This document shows positions 9,745 through 16,640 of a DNA stretch of 64,000 nt, piece after piece (the stretch's first letter is position 1; each line of letters starts with the position of its first letter). The translations under genes and the position numbers were made by a program. This stretch comes from Mycobacterium lehmannii (GTDB taxonomy: Bacteria > Actinomycetota > Actinomycetes > Mycobacteriales > Mycobacteriaceae). The stretch lies in NCBI RefSeq assembly GCF_002245535.1, contig NZ_NKCN01000002.1, positions 124,001 through 188,000 of the forward strand. The letters are read 5' to 3'. The notes under the pieces were generated by a model that searched no databases, was not told where the DNA came from, and saw only the letters and a program-made list of their open reading frames with translations.

Positions 9745-10913
9745 GCGTGCTGCCCCACGCCGCCGCCCGGTGGCTGTCGGCCCACTTCGACGACCTCGTG
9801 GAGTGGCGCCGCCACATTCACATGCATCCGGAGTTGGGGCGCCAGGAGTTCGCCACCACGCAGTTCGTCGCATCGCGGCTGGCCGACGCGGGCCTGAACC
9901 CGAAGGTACTGCCCGGCGGCACCGGCCTGACGTGCGACTTCGGGCCCGAGCACGGGCCGCGGATCGCTTTGCGTGCCGATATGGACGCGCTGCCGATGGC
10001 CGACCGGACCGGCGCGGCGTACGCGTCGCTGGTTCCGGGCGTATCGCACGCCTGCGGGCACGATGCGCACACCGCGATCCTGCTGGGCGCCGCGCTGGCG
10101 CTGGCGTCGGTGCCCGAACTCCCCGTCGGGGTGCGGCTGATCTTCCAGGCCGCCGAGGAGCTGATGCCGGGCGGCGCGATCGACGCGATCGCCGCGGGCG
10201 CGCTGTCGGGTGTGTCGCGGATCTTCGCGTTGCACTGTGACCCGCGGCTGGCGGTCGGAAAGGTGGCGATGCGGCCCGGGCCGATCACGTCGGCCGCCGA
10301 TCAGCTCGAGGTGACGTTGCATTCGCCCGGTGGCCACACCTCGCGACCGCATCTCACCGGCGATCTCGTTTACGGGCTCGGCACGTTGATCACCGGGGTG
10401 CCTGGCGTGTTGTCGCGTCGCATCGATCCGCGCAACAGCACCGTGATGGTGTGGGGTGCGGTGAACGCGGGCGTCGCCGCCAACGCAATCCCGCAGACCG
10501 GAACGCTGGCCGGCACCATCCGGACCGCGAGCCGCGACACCTGGGAAACACTCGAAGACATTGTGCGGGAGATCATTTCGTCTTTGTTGGCGCCGCTACA
10601 CATCGAGTACACGGTGCAGTACCGTCGCGGTGTGCCGCCGGTGGTCAACGAGGAGATCTCGACGCGCATCCTCACCCACGCGATCGAGGCGATCGGACCC
10701 GACGTGCTGGCCGACACCCGGCAGTCCGGTGGCGGCGAGGACTTCTCGTGGTACCTGGAGGAAGTGCCCGGCGCCATGGCCCGGCTGGGTGTGTGGACCG
10801 GCCGCGGACCTCAGTTGGATTTGCATCAGCCGACGTTCGACCTCGACGAGAGGGCGCTCGCGGTTGGGGTGCGGGTGCTCGTCAACATCATCGACCACGC
10901 CGCCGCGTTCTAA
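9741..10913 (+). CDS. amiA1: M20-family amidohydrolase AmiA1
   Basis: A 390-residue paralogue of AmiB1. It has RADMDALPM and SHACGHDAHTA (metal ligands, residues 75-110), FQAAEELMPGG with the catalytic and metal-binding glutamates, and GGGEDFSWYLEEVPG near the C-terminus. The GTG start overlaps the amiB1 stop by four bases. The substrate is unknown. Palindromic repeat copy B begins five bases after its stop and may terminate the operon. Confidence 0.85.
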   Translation: MSVLPHAAARWLSAHFDDLVEWRRHIHMHPELGRQEFATTQFVASRLADAGLNPKVLPGGTGLTCDFGPEHGPRIALRADMDALPMADRTGAAYASLVPGVSHACGHDAHTAILLGAALALASVPELPVGVRLIFQAAEELMPGGAIDAIAAGALSGVSRIFALHCDPRLAVGKVAMRPGPITSAADQLEVTLHSPGGHTSRPHLTGDLVYGLGTLITGVPGVLSRRIDPRNSTVMVWGAVNAGVAANAIPQTGTLAGTIRTASRDTWETLEDIVREIISSLLAPLHIEYTVQYRRGVPPVVNEEISTRILTHAIEAIGPDVLADTRQSGGGEDFSWYLEEVPGAMARLGVWTGRGPQLDLHQPTFDLDERALAVGVRVLVNIIDHAAAF

Positions 10914-10917
10914 TTTC

Positions 10918-10980
10918 CGCGAGCGACCGTGTCTGCCCCGCGACACGCCGCTATGAGCGGACAGTAAGCGGTCGCTCGCG
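10918..10980 (+). repeat. Palindromic repeat, long-arm type, copy B
   Basis: A 63-base inverted repeat with perfect 11-base arms CGCGAGCGACC (10918-10928) and GGTCGCTCGCG (10970-10980). The core CCGCGACACGCCG reads forward. It lies just after amiA1 and 86 bases before the DUF559 gene. Copy C, at the 3' end of that gene, is the same element in the opposite orientation, so the pair brackets the gene as inverted repeats. Confidence 0.85.
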
Positions 10981-11066
10981 GCGGTTGATCGTCCCCAAAG
11001 CGCGCTTCATCCACATTCGCGTGCGACACCCGCGGGCGATGAGCCTTCGTCGTTGACGATCGGCGG

Positions 11067-11954
11067 GTGAACCCAGAGTTGCTGCAACTCTTCAGCGCCC
11101 AGGCAGGACTGGCGTCCAGCGGCCAGATTCTGCAGCACTTGACCAGACGGAGTTTCGAGAAGGCGCTCGAAACCGGCCCGCTGCAACGACTTTGGCCGGG
11201 CGTCTACTGCCTCGACGAACCCGACGACATATTGCTGTTGCGGGGACTGGACTTCCGCTGCGGAAGGCCGGTCGCGGCGTGCCTGCATACTGCCGCGGCG
11301 TTGTACGGCTTCGATACCGAGGAGCCGGCCGACCTCCACGTGCTCAGCCCGCCGGGCTCACGGTTGCGATCGAGCGACGGCTTGGTCGTTCATCGTCGTC
11401 AGGGTGCGCCGCTGGGTGTCGTCGGCGGCAGACCGGCAACGACGCCGGCATGGACCGCCGTGGAAGTCGCCCGCTCACAACGCCGCCCGAGGGCACTGGC
11501 CACCTTGGACGCGGCTCTGCGAAGCGGCACCTGCAATCGGACCGAGTTGTGGCGCGCCGCGGTCGCCCAGGCGGGGCGGCGCGGCATCGTCGCCGTTCGG
11601 GAGTTGATCGCCCTGGCCGACGCGCGTTCGGAGTCGCCGATGGAGAGCGAAGCGCGCCTCGCGATGATCGACGGTGGCCTGCCGACACCCGAGCTGCAGT
11701 ACGAGGTCGTCGACGGTAACGGCGAGCTGCGGCGCCTGGACTTCGCGTGGCCCGACGTGCACGTGGCCGTCGAGTACGACGGCGTCGATTGGCACAGCGA
11801 CCCCGAGGCCATGCGGCGCGACCGCAGGCGGAGTGCAGCGCTGCTCGACGTCGGCTGGACGGTGATTGCGATCGTTTTCGACGACGTCCGCCACCGGCAG
11901 TGGCAGTTGGTCGACCGCATCGACAGGCAGCTTCGGCGCGCTCGCGCGGCGTGA
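11067..11954 (+). CDS. AbiEi-like winged-helix plus DUF559 nuclease-fold protein
   Basis: A 295-residue protein of a family common in mycobacteria. Residues 1-110 resemble the winged-helix region of AbiEi-type antitoxins, including the start-proximal segment GQILQHL and LWPGVYCL. The C-terminal 110 residues form a DUF559 (Vsr/PD-(D/E)XK-like) domain: ESEARLAM, then LDFAWPDVHVAVEYDG with acidic candidate catalytic residues, then a conserved RDRRRSAALLDVGW helix. No cognate toxin gene is adjacent. The GTG start at 11067 has no good ribosome binding site. The stop codon lies inside palindromic repeat copy C. A paralogue with the same repeat arrangement is at 31191-32063. Its function is unknown; roles in DNA cleavage or repeat mobility are inference only. 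Confidence 0.7.
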   Translation: MNPELLQLFSAQAGLASSGQILQHLTRRSFEKALETGPLQRLWPGVYCLDEPDDILLLRGLDFRCGRPVAACLHTAAALYGFDTEEPADLHVLSPPGSRLRSSDGLVVHRRQGAPLGVVGGRPATTPAWTAVEVARSQRRPRALATLDAALRSGTCNRTELWRAAVAQAGRRGIVAVRELIALADARSESPMESEARLAMIDGGLPTPELQYEVVDGNGELRRLDFAWPDVHVAVEYDGVDWHSDPEAMRRDRRRSAALLDVGWTVIAIVFDDVRHRQWQLVDRIDRQLRRARAA

Positions 11955-12012
11955 GCGACCGCGAATTGTCCGCGAAGTACGGCGTGTCGCGGGACAAACA
12001 CGGTCGCTCGCG
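11950..12012 (-). repeat. Palindromic repeat, long-arm type, copy C
   Basis: A 63-base inverted repeat with arms CGTGAGCGACC (11950-11960) and GGTCGCTCGCG (12002-12012). On the minus strand it aligns with copies A and B without gaps and carries CCGCGACACGCCG. The left arm contains the TGA stop of the DUF559 gene (11952-11954). It lies between that gene and the convergent gamma-glutamylcyclotransferase-like gene. Confidence 0.85.
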
Positions 12013-12021
12013 GCACTAGGG

Positions 12022-12495
12022 CTAGGAGCCCGGGCCGATGTTGAGTGCGGGTCGGGTCCGCAGGTGGTGGACGTACTCGGCTGGCGCGCCTGCAATTTCG
12101 GCGGCGTCGGCCATCACGCCGAGATAGCGCGCCGACGGCAAACCACCCTCCCACGCGTCCACCACGTACAGCCAGGCGAGCACGGGCTCGAAGTCGGTGT
12201 CCGACGAGATCCGATGCACCCGGCAACGGATCTTCTTGTGGAAACCGAGTTCCGAGCCTTCCCAGCGATCCAGGTTGGACTCGTCGTCCTTGGTCATGTC
12301 GTAGAGCACGACGAAGACCTTCGACGTCGGATCCTCGACGACGGTGGCGAGCGCACCCTCCCAGCCGATGTCCGCCCCGCCGAACGTCAGACGCCAGCCG
12401 TACAGCCAGCCCGTTCCCGCCATCGGAGAATGAGGTGCGCGCTGCAACATCTGCTCCGGATGCATGTTCGATCCATAAGCGGCATAGAGCGGCAC
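12022..12495 (-). CDS. Gamma-glutamylcyclotransferase-like protein (Rv3304 family)
   Basis: A 157-residue protein with the BtrG/GGCT fold signature YGSN at residues 7-10 (MPLYAAYGSNMHPEQM), the substrate-loop motif of gamma-glutamylcyclotransferases. A later WEG(S)ELGFHKK segment is typical of the actinobacterial branch. Members release 5-oxoproline from gamma-glutamyl compounds, but the mycobacterial substrate is unproven. The start is GTG at 12495, with TAGTCT six bases before it, suggesting a leaderless transcript divergent from lpdA. Confidence 0.8.
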   Translation of the reverse strand: MPLYAAYGSNMHPEQMLQRAPHSPMAGTGWLYGWRLTFGGADIGWEGALATVVEDPTSKVFVVLYDMTKDDESNLDRWEGSELGFHKKIRCRVHRISSDTDFEPVLAWLYVVDAWEGGLPSARYLGVMADAAEIAGAPAEYVHHLRTRPALNIGPGS

Positions 12496-12560
12496 CAGGA
12501 AAGACTAAGGGTTCGCGCGCCGCGCGGGCGATCAACCTCCCGCTTCGTTAGGTTGGGGAC
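12496..12560. promoter_or_regulatory. Divergent leaderless promoters for GGCT-like gene and lpdA
   Basis: On the minus strand TAGTCT (12507-12502) is six bases from the GTG at 12495. On the plus strand TAGGTT (12549-12554) is six bases from the GTG at 12561. Both genes would therefore have mRNAs starting at or next to the start codon. No clear -35 elements or shared operator are seen in the 65 bases. Confidence 0.5.
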
Positions 12561-13976
12561 GTGGCAACCCGCATCGTGATCATCGGCGGCGGGCCCGCCG
12601 GCTATGAGGCCGCACTGGTCGCCGCGGCCCGTGGACCCGAAGTTGCCGAGGTCACCGTCATCGACTCCGACGGCATCGGCGGCGCCTGCGTGCTGTGGGA
12701 TTGCGTCCCGTCCAAGACATTCATCGCGTCCACCGGTGTGCGCACCGAACTGCGTCGGGCCCCCGACCTCGGGTATGCGCTGGAGTTCTCCGATGCCGAG
12801 ATCGCGCTGTCCAAGCTCAACGAGCGGGTCAAGACGCTGGCCGCCGCGCAGTCGGCCGATATCGCCGAACGGCTGCGCAGCGACGGCGTCACGCTGATCG
12901 CCGGTCGCGGTGAACTGGTCGACGACATGGCGGGGATGGCGACCCACACGGTCAAGGTGACCGAGCACGACGGCACCGTCAGCACGATCAAGGCTGACGT
13001 CGTGCTGATCGCCACCGGCGCCAGCCCCCGCGTGCTGCCCGGCGCCGAACCCGACGGCGAACGCATCCTCAACTGGCGCCAGCTCTACGACCTCGACGAG
13101 CTGCCCGAGCACCTCGTCGTCGTCGGCTCCGGTGTCACCGGCGCGGAGTTCGTCAACGCCTACACCGAACTCGGGGTCAAGGTGACGGTGGTCGCGAGCC
13201 GCGACCAGATCCTGCCTCACGAGGACTCCGACGCCGCCGCCGTGCTCGAGGACGCTTTGAGCGACCGCGGTGTGACGTTGGTCAAGAACGCGCGGGCCCA
13301 GTCGGTCACGCGCAACGGCTCCGGTGTGCTGGTCACGATGACCGACGGGCGCACCGTGGAGGGCAGCCACGCGTTGATGACGGTCGGGTCGGTGCCCAAC
13401 ACCAGCGGCCTTGGCCTCGAACGGGTGGGCATCGAGCTCGGTGATGGTGACTATCTGAAGGTCGACCGGGTGTCGCGCACCGGGGTGCCCGGCATTTACG
13501 CCGCCGGTGACTGCACGGGCCTGATGCTGCTGGCCTCGGTAGCCGCCATGCAGGGCCGCATCGCGATGTACCACGTGCTGGGCGAGGGGCTCGAACCGAT
13601 CCGGTTGCGGACGGTAGCCGCGGCGGTGTTCACCAGGCCCGAGATCGCCGCGGTGGGGGTGCCGCAGTCCAGGATCGACGACGGTTCGGTGGCCGCGCGA
13701 ACGATCACGCTGCCGCTCAACACGAACGCCCGCGCCAAGATGTCGAGCCTGCGTCGGGGTTTCGTCAAGATCTTCTGCCGCCCGGCGACCGGAGTGGTGA
13801 TCGGCGGTGTGGTGGTTGCGCCGATCGCATCGGAGCTGATCATGCCGATCGCGCTGGCCGTGCAGAACGGCAACGACGTCGAGGATCTGGCGCAGACGTT
13901 CTCGGTCTACCCGTCGCTGTCGGGGTCGATCACCGAAGCGGGCCGCCGCCTGATGGCGCACGACGATCTGGACTGA
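12561..13976 (+). CDS. lpdA: Flavoprotein disulfide reductase-like NAD(P)H quinone reductase
   Basis: A 471-residue FAD enzyme of the lipoamide dehydrogenase superfamily, orthologous by position to H37Rv LpdA (Rv3303c), which was characterised as an NAD(P)H:quinone reductase. The FAD site is GGGPAGYEA (residues 9-17). Both cysteines of the CxxxxC disulfide are present (Cys43 and Cys48, GACVLWDC). The C-terminal His-Glu pair of true disulfide reductases is missing: YPSLSGSITEA stands where HxxxxE is expected. NAD-binding GSGVTGAEF and the second FAD motif YAAGDCTG are intact. Its neighbour glpD2 starts 55 bases on, as in H37Rv. Confidence 0.9.
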   Translation: MATRIVIIGGGPAGYEAALVAAARGPEVAEVTVIDSDGIGGACVLWDCVPSKTFIASTGVRTELRRAPDLGYALEFSDAEIALSKLNERVKTLAAAQSADIAERLRSDGVTLIAGRGELVDDMAGMATHTVKVTEHDGTVSTIKADVVLIATGASPRVLPGAEPDGERILNWRQLYDLDELPEHLVVVGSGVTGAEFVNAYTELGVKVTVVASRDQILPHEDSDAAAVLEDALSDRGVTLVKNARAQSVTRNGSGVLVTMTDGRTVEGSHALMTVGSVPNTSGLGLERVGIELGDGDYLKVDRVSRTGVPGIYAAGDCTGLMLLASVAAMQGRIAMYHVLGEGLEPIRLRTVAAAVFTRPEIAAVGVPQSRIDDGSVAARTITLPLNTNARAKMSSLRRGFVKIFCRPATGVVIGGVVVAPIASELIMPIALAVQNGNDVEDLAQTFSVYPSLSGSITEAGRRLMAHDDLD

Positions 13977-14002
13977 GTCCACGTAGCCTGGACGGGGCGA
14001 GT

Positions 14003-14016
14003 GTACCCACGAGTAA
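14003..14016. promoter_or_regulatory. Near-palindromic site before glpD2, variant of the accA3/fadE25 site
   Basis: GTACCCACGAGTAA at 14003-14016 matches the site before accA3 (TTACCCGCGAGTAA) at 12 of 14 positions and the site before fadE25 less closely. It ends 15 bases before the GTG of glpD2 and directly abuts the ribosome binding site AGGAG, so a bound regulator there would block transcription or initiation. Confidence 0.45.
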
Positions 14017-14031
14017 CTAGGAGCCAATCCG

Positions 14032-15771
14032 GTGAGTGACCCGATCCCGGCGAACGGGCAGACGCTTCTGGGTCCCCAGCAGCGGGCCGAGGCTTGGGAG
14101 CGGCTCGGCAGCGAGCAGTTCGACGTCGTCGTGATCGGCGGGGGAGTCGTCGGGGCGGGTGCGGCACTGGATGCGGCCACGCGCGGTCTGAAGGTCGCGC
14201 TCGTCGAGGCGCGCGACTTCGCGTCGGGCACGTCGAGCCGGTCGTCGAAGATGTTCCACGGCGGGCTGCGTTATCTCGAGCAGTTGGAGTTCGGGTTGGT
14301 GCGCGAGGCGTTGCACGAACGCGAACTATCGCTGACGACGCTGGCGCCGCATCTGGTCAAACCGCTGCCGTTTCTGTTTCCGCTGACCAACCGGTGGTGG
14401 GAGCGTCCGTACGTCGCGGCGGGCATCTTCCTCTACGACCAGCTGGGTGGCGCGAAATCGGTCCCGGCGCAGAAGCATCTGACGAAGTCCGGAGCGCTGC
14501 GGCTGGCGCCGGGGCTCAAGCGGTCGTCGTTGATCGGCGGCATCCGGTATTACGACACGGTGGTCGACGACGCACGCCACACGATGACCGTGGCGCGCAC
14601 GGCCGCGCACTACGGCGCCGTGGTGCGGACCTCGACGCAGGTGGTCGCGTTGCTGCGGGAGGGAGACCGCGTCACCGGCGTGGAGGTCCGCGACTCCGAG
14701 AACGGCTCTGTGACCGAGGTGCACGGGCACGTCGTCGTGAACGCCACCGGTGTGTGGACCGACGAGATCCAGGCATTGTCCAAGCAGCGCGGGCGATTTC
14801 GGGTGCGCGCCTCCAAGGGCGTACACATCGTGGTGCCGCGTGACCGGATCGTCAGCGAGGTGGCGATCATCCTGCGCACCGAGAAGTCGGTGCTGTTCGT
14901 GATTCCGTGGGGCACGCACTGGATCATCGGGACCACCGACACCGACTGGAATCTGGACTTGGCGCACCCCGCGGCCACCAAAGTCGACATCGACTACCTC
15001 CTCGAGACCGTCAACACGGTGTTGGCAACGCCGCTGACCCACGACGACATCGACGGCGTATACGCCGGTCTGCGACCGTTGCTGGCCGGCGAGAGCGAGG
15101 AGACCTCGAAGCTGTCGCGTGAGCACGCCGTCGCGGTGCCCGCCCCGGGATTGGTCGCGATCGCCGGCGGCAAGTACACGACCTATCGGGTGATGGGTGA
15201 GGACGCCATCGACGCTGCCGCCGAGTACATCCCGGCGCGGGTGGCGCGCTCGATCACCGAGAAGGTCCCCCTGATGGGCGCCGACGGCTACTTCGCGCTG
15301 ATCAACCAGACCCAGAGCGTCGGAAAGCATTACGACCTGCATCCGTACCGGGTGCGCCACCTGCTGGACCGGTACGGGTCGCTGATCGGCGAGGTACTGC
15401 AGATGGCCGAGGGCAATCCAGAACTGCTGACCCCCATCACCGAGGCGCCGGTCTACCTGAAGGTCGAGGCTTTCTACGCCGTGGCCGCCGAGGGCGCATT
15501 GCATCTGGAGGACATCCTGGCCCGGCGGATGCGGATATCGATCGAGTACCCGCACCGCGGCGTGGACTGCGCGCGCGAGGTCGCCGAAGTGGTTGCGCCG
15601 GTGCTGGGTTGGAGCGACGAGGACATCGACCGCGAGGTCAACACGTATCTGGCGCGGGTGGATGCGGAGATCCGCTCGCAGCAGGAACCCGACGACGAGT
15701 GCGCCGATGAGTTGCGGGCGGCGGCACCGGAAGCACGCGCCGAGATCCTCGAACCCGTTCCGCTCAATTGA
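14032..15771 (+). CDS. glpD2: Glycerol-3-phosphate dehydrogenase, FAD-dependent
   Basis: A 579-residue membrane-associated flavoenzyme that oxidises sn-glycerol 3-phosphate to dihydroxyacetone phosphate and passes electrons to quinone. It has the FAD motif GGGVVGAG near residue 40, GTSSRSSKMFHGGLRYLE typical of GlpD, the catalytic region GTTDTDW, and a C-terminal DAO_C domain. The GTG start at 14032 is preceded by AGGAGC at good spacing. lpdA is 55 bases upstream. phoY1, which follows glpD2 in H37Rv, is absent; the pseudouridine synthase comes next. Confidence 0.95.
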   Translation: MSDPIPANGQTLLGPQQRAEAWERLGSEQFDVVVIGGGVVGAGAALDAATRGLKVALVEARDFASGTSSRSSKMFHGGLRYLEQLEFGLVREALHERELSLTTLAPHLVKPLPFLFPLTNRWWERPYVAAGIFLYDQLGGAKSVPAQKHLTKSGALRLAPGLKRSSLIGGIRYYDTVVDDARHTMTVARTAAHYGAVVRTSTQVVALLREGDRVTGVEVRDSENGSVTEVHGHVVVNATGVWTDEIQALSKQRGRFRVRASKGVHIVVPRDRIVSEVAIILRTEKSVLFVIPWGTHWIIGTTDTDWNLDLAHPAATKVDIDYLLETVNTVLATPLTHDDIDGVYAGLRPLLAGESEETSKLSREHAVAVPAPGLVAIAGGKYTTYRVMGEDAIDAAAEYIPARVARSITEKVPLMGADGYFALINQTQSVGKHYDLHPYRVRHLLDRYGSLIGEVLQMAEGNPELLTPITEAPVYLKVEAFYAVAAEGALHLEDILARRMRISIEYPHRGVDCAREVAEVVAPVLGWSDEDIDREVNTYLARVDAEIRSQQEPDDECADELRAAAPEARAEILEPVPLN

Positions 15772-15781
15772 GGCGCAGGCA

Positions 15782-16639
15782 TTGAGGCGCCCGGCGCCGC
15801 TGCCCGTGCGCGACGGGTTGGGTCCGGCACGGGTGCGGCTGCGTGGCGGCGCGGTCCTGGTCGAGCTGGCCGACCGGTTCGGTGAGGCGGCCGCGGCCAA
15901 AGTGCTTGCGGGGGAGGTGGTCACGGCCGACGGCGACGTCGTGACCGCGGGGACCGTACTGCCGCCCGGTGCGTTCGTGTACCTGTACCGCGAACTGCGC
16001 GACGAGGTTCCGGTGCCGTTCGACATCCCCGTGCTGTACCGCGACGACGACATCGTGGTGGTCGACAAACCACACTACCTGGCGACGATGCCGCGCGGTC
16101 GCCATGTCGCGCAGACCGCGCTGGTGCGGCTGCGCCGCGAACTGGACCTGCCGGAGTTGTCGCCGGCGCATCGCCTGGACCGGTTGACCGCCGGTGTGCT
16201 GCTGTTCACGACGCGGCGCGAGGTGCGCGGCGCGTATCAGACCATGTTCGCGCGCGGTCAGGTGCGCAAGACGTATCTGGCGCGGGCCGCAGCGGATCCG
16301 GCGCTTGAGTTTCCGATCACGGTGCGCAGTCGAATCGTCAAGCGGCGTGGACGGTTACAGGCGGTGGAGGAGCCGGGCGAGCCGAACGCCGAGACGGTGA
16401 TCGAGCATCTCGGTGACGGACTGTATCGGCTGACACCGCAGACCGGCCGCACGCATCAGCTTCGGGTGCACATGGCCTCGCTGGGCCTGCCGATCGTCAA
16501 CGATCCGCTGTACCCGGCGGTGACCGACGTCGCCCCGGACGACTTCTCGCGCCCGCTGCAGCTTCTCGCACAACGCCTCGAGTTCACCGACCCGCTCATC
16601 GGACGTCAATGCGACTTCGTCAGCACCCGGACCTTGTGA
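15782..16639 (+). CDS. RluA-family pseudouridine synthase
   Basis: A 285-residue protein with the RluA catalytic motif HRLDRLTAG (Asp133), followed by GRTHQLRVHM. Enzymes of this family isomerise specific uridines in rRNA or tRNA. It corresponds to H37Rv Rv3300c. The start is uncertain: the TTG at 15782 has a GAGGCGCAGG stretch upstream and lies ten bases after the glpD2 stop; a GTG at 15806 is the alternative. The long upstream extension of the frame overlaps glpD2 and is not coding. Confidence 0.85.
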   Translation: MRRPAPLPVRDGLGPARVRLRGGAVLVELADRFGEAAAAKVLAGEVVTADGDVVTAGTVLPPGAFVYLYRELRDEVPVPFDIPVLYRDDDIVVVDKPHYLATMPRGRHVAQTALVRLRRELDLPELSPAHRLDRLTAGVLLFTTRREVRGAYQTMFARGQVRKTYLARAAADPALEFPITVRSRIVKRRGRLQAVEEPGEPNAETVIEHLGDGLYRLTPQTGRTHQLRVHMASLGLPIVNDPLYPAVTDVAPDDFSRPLQLLAQRLEFTDPLIGRQCDFVSTRTL

Positions 16640-16640
16640 C

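Noticed and set aside
11067..11954. Type IV toxin-antitoxin system based on the AbiEi-like N-terminus
   Set aside because: No AbiEii-type nucleotidyltransferase toxin gene is adjacent to either DUF559 gene.
12387..14231. A 614-codon minus-strand frame opposite lpdA
   Set aside because: Antisense shadow; it covers a complete flavoprotein gene and has no recognisable domain.
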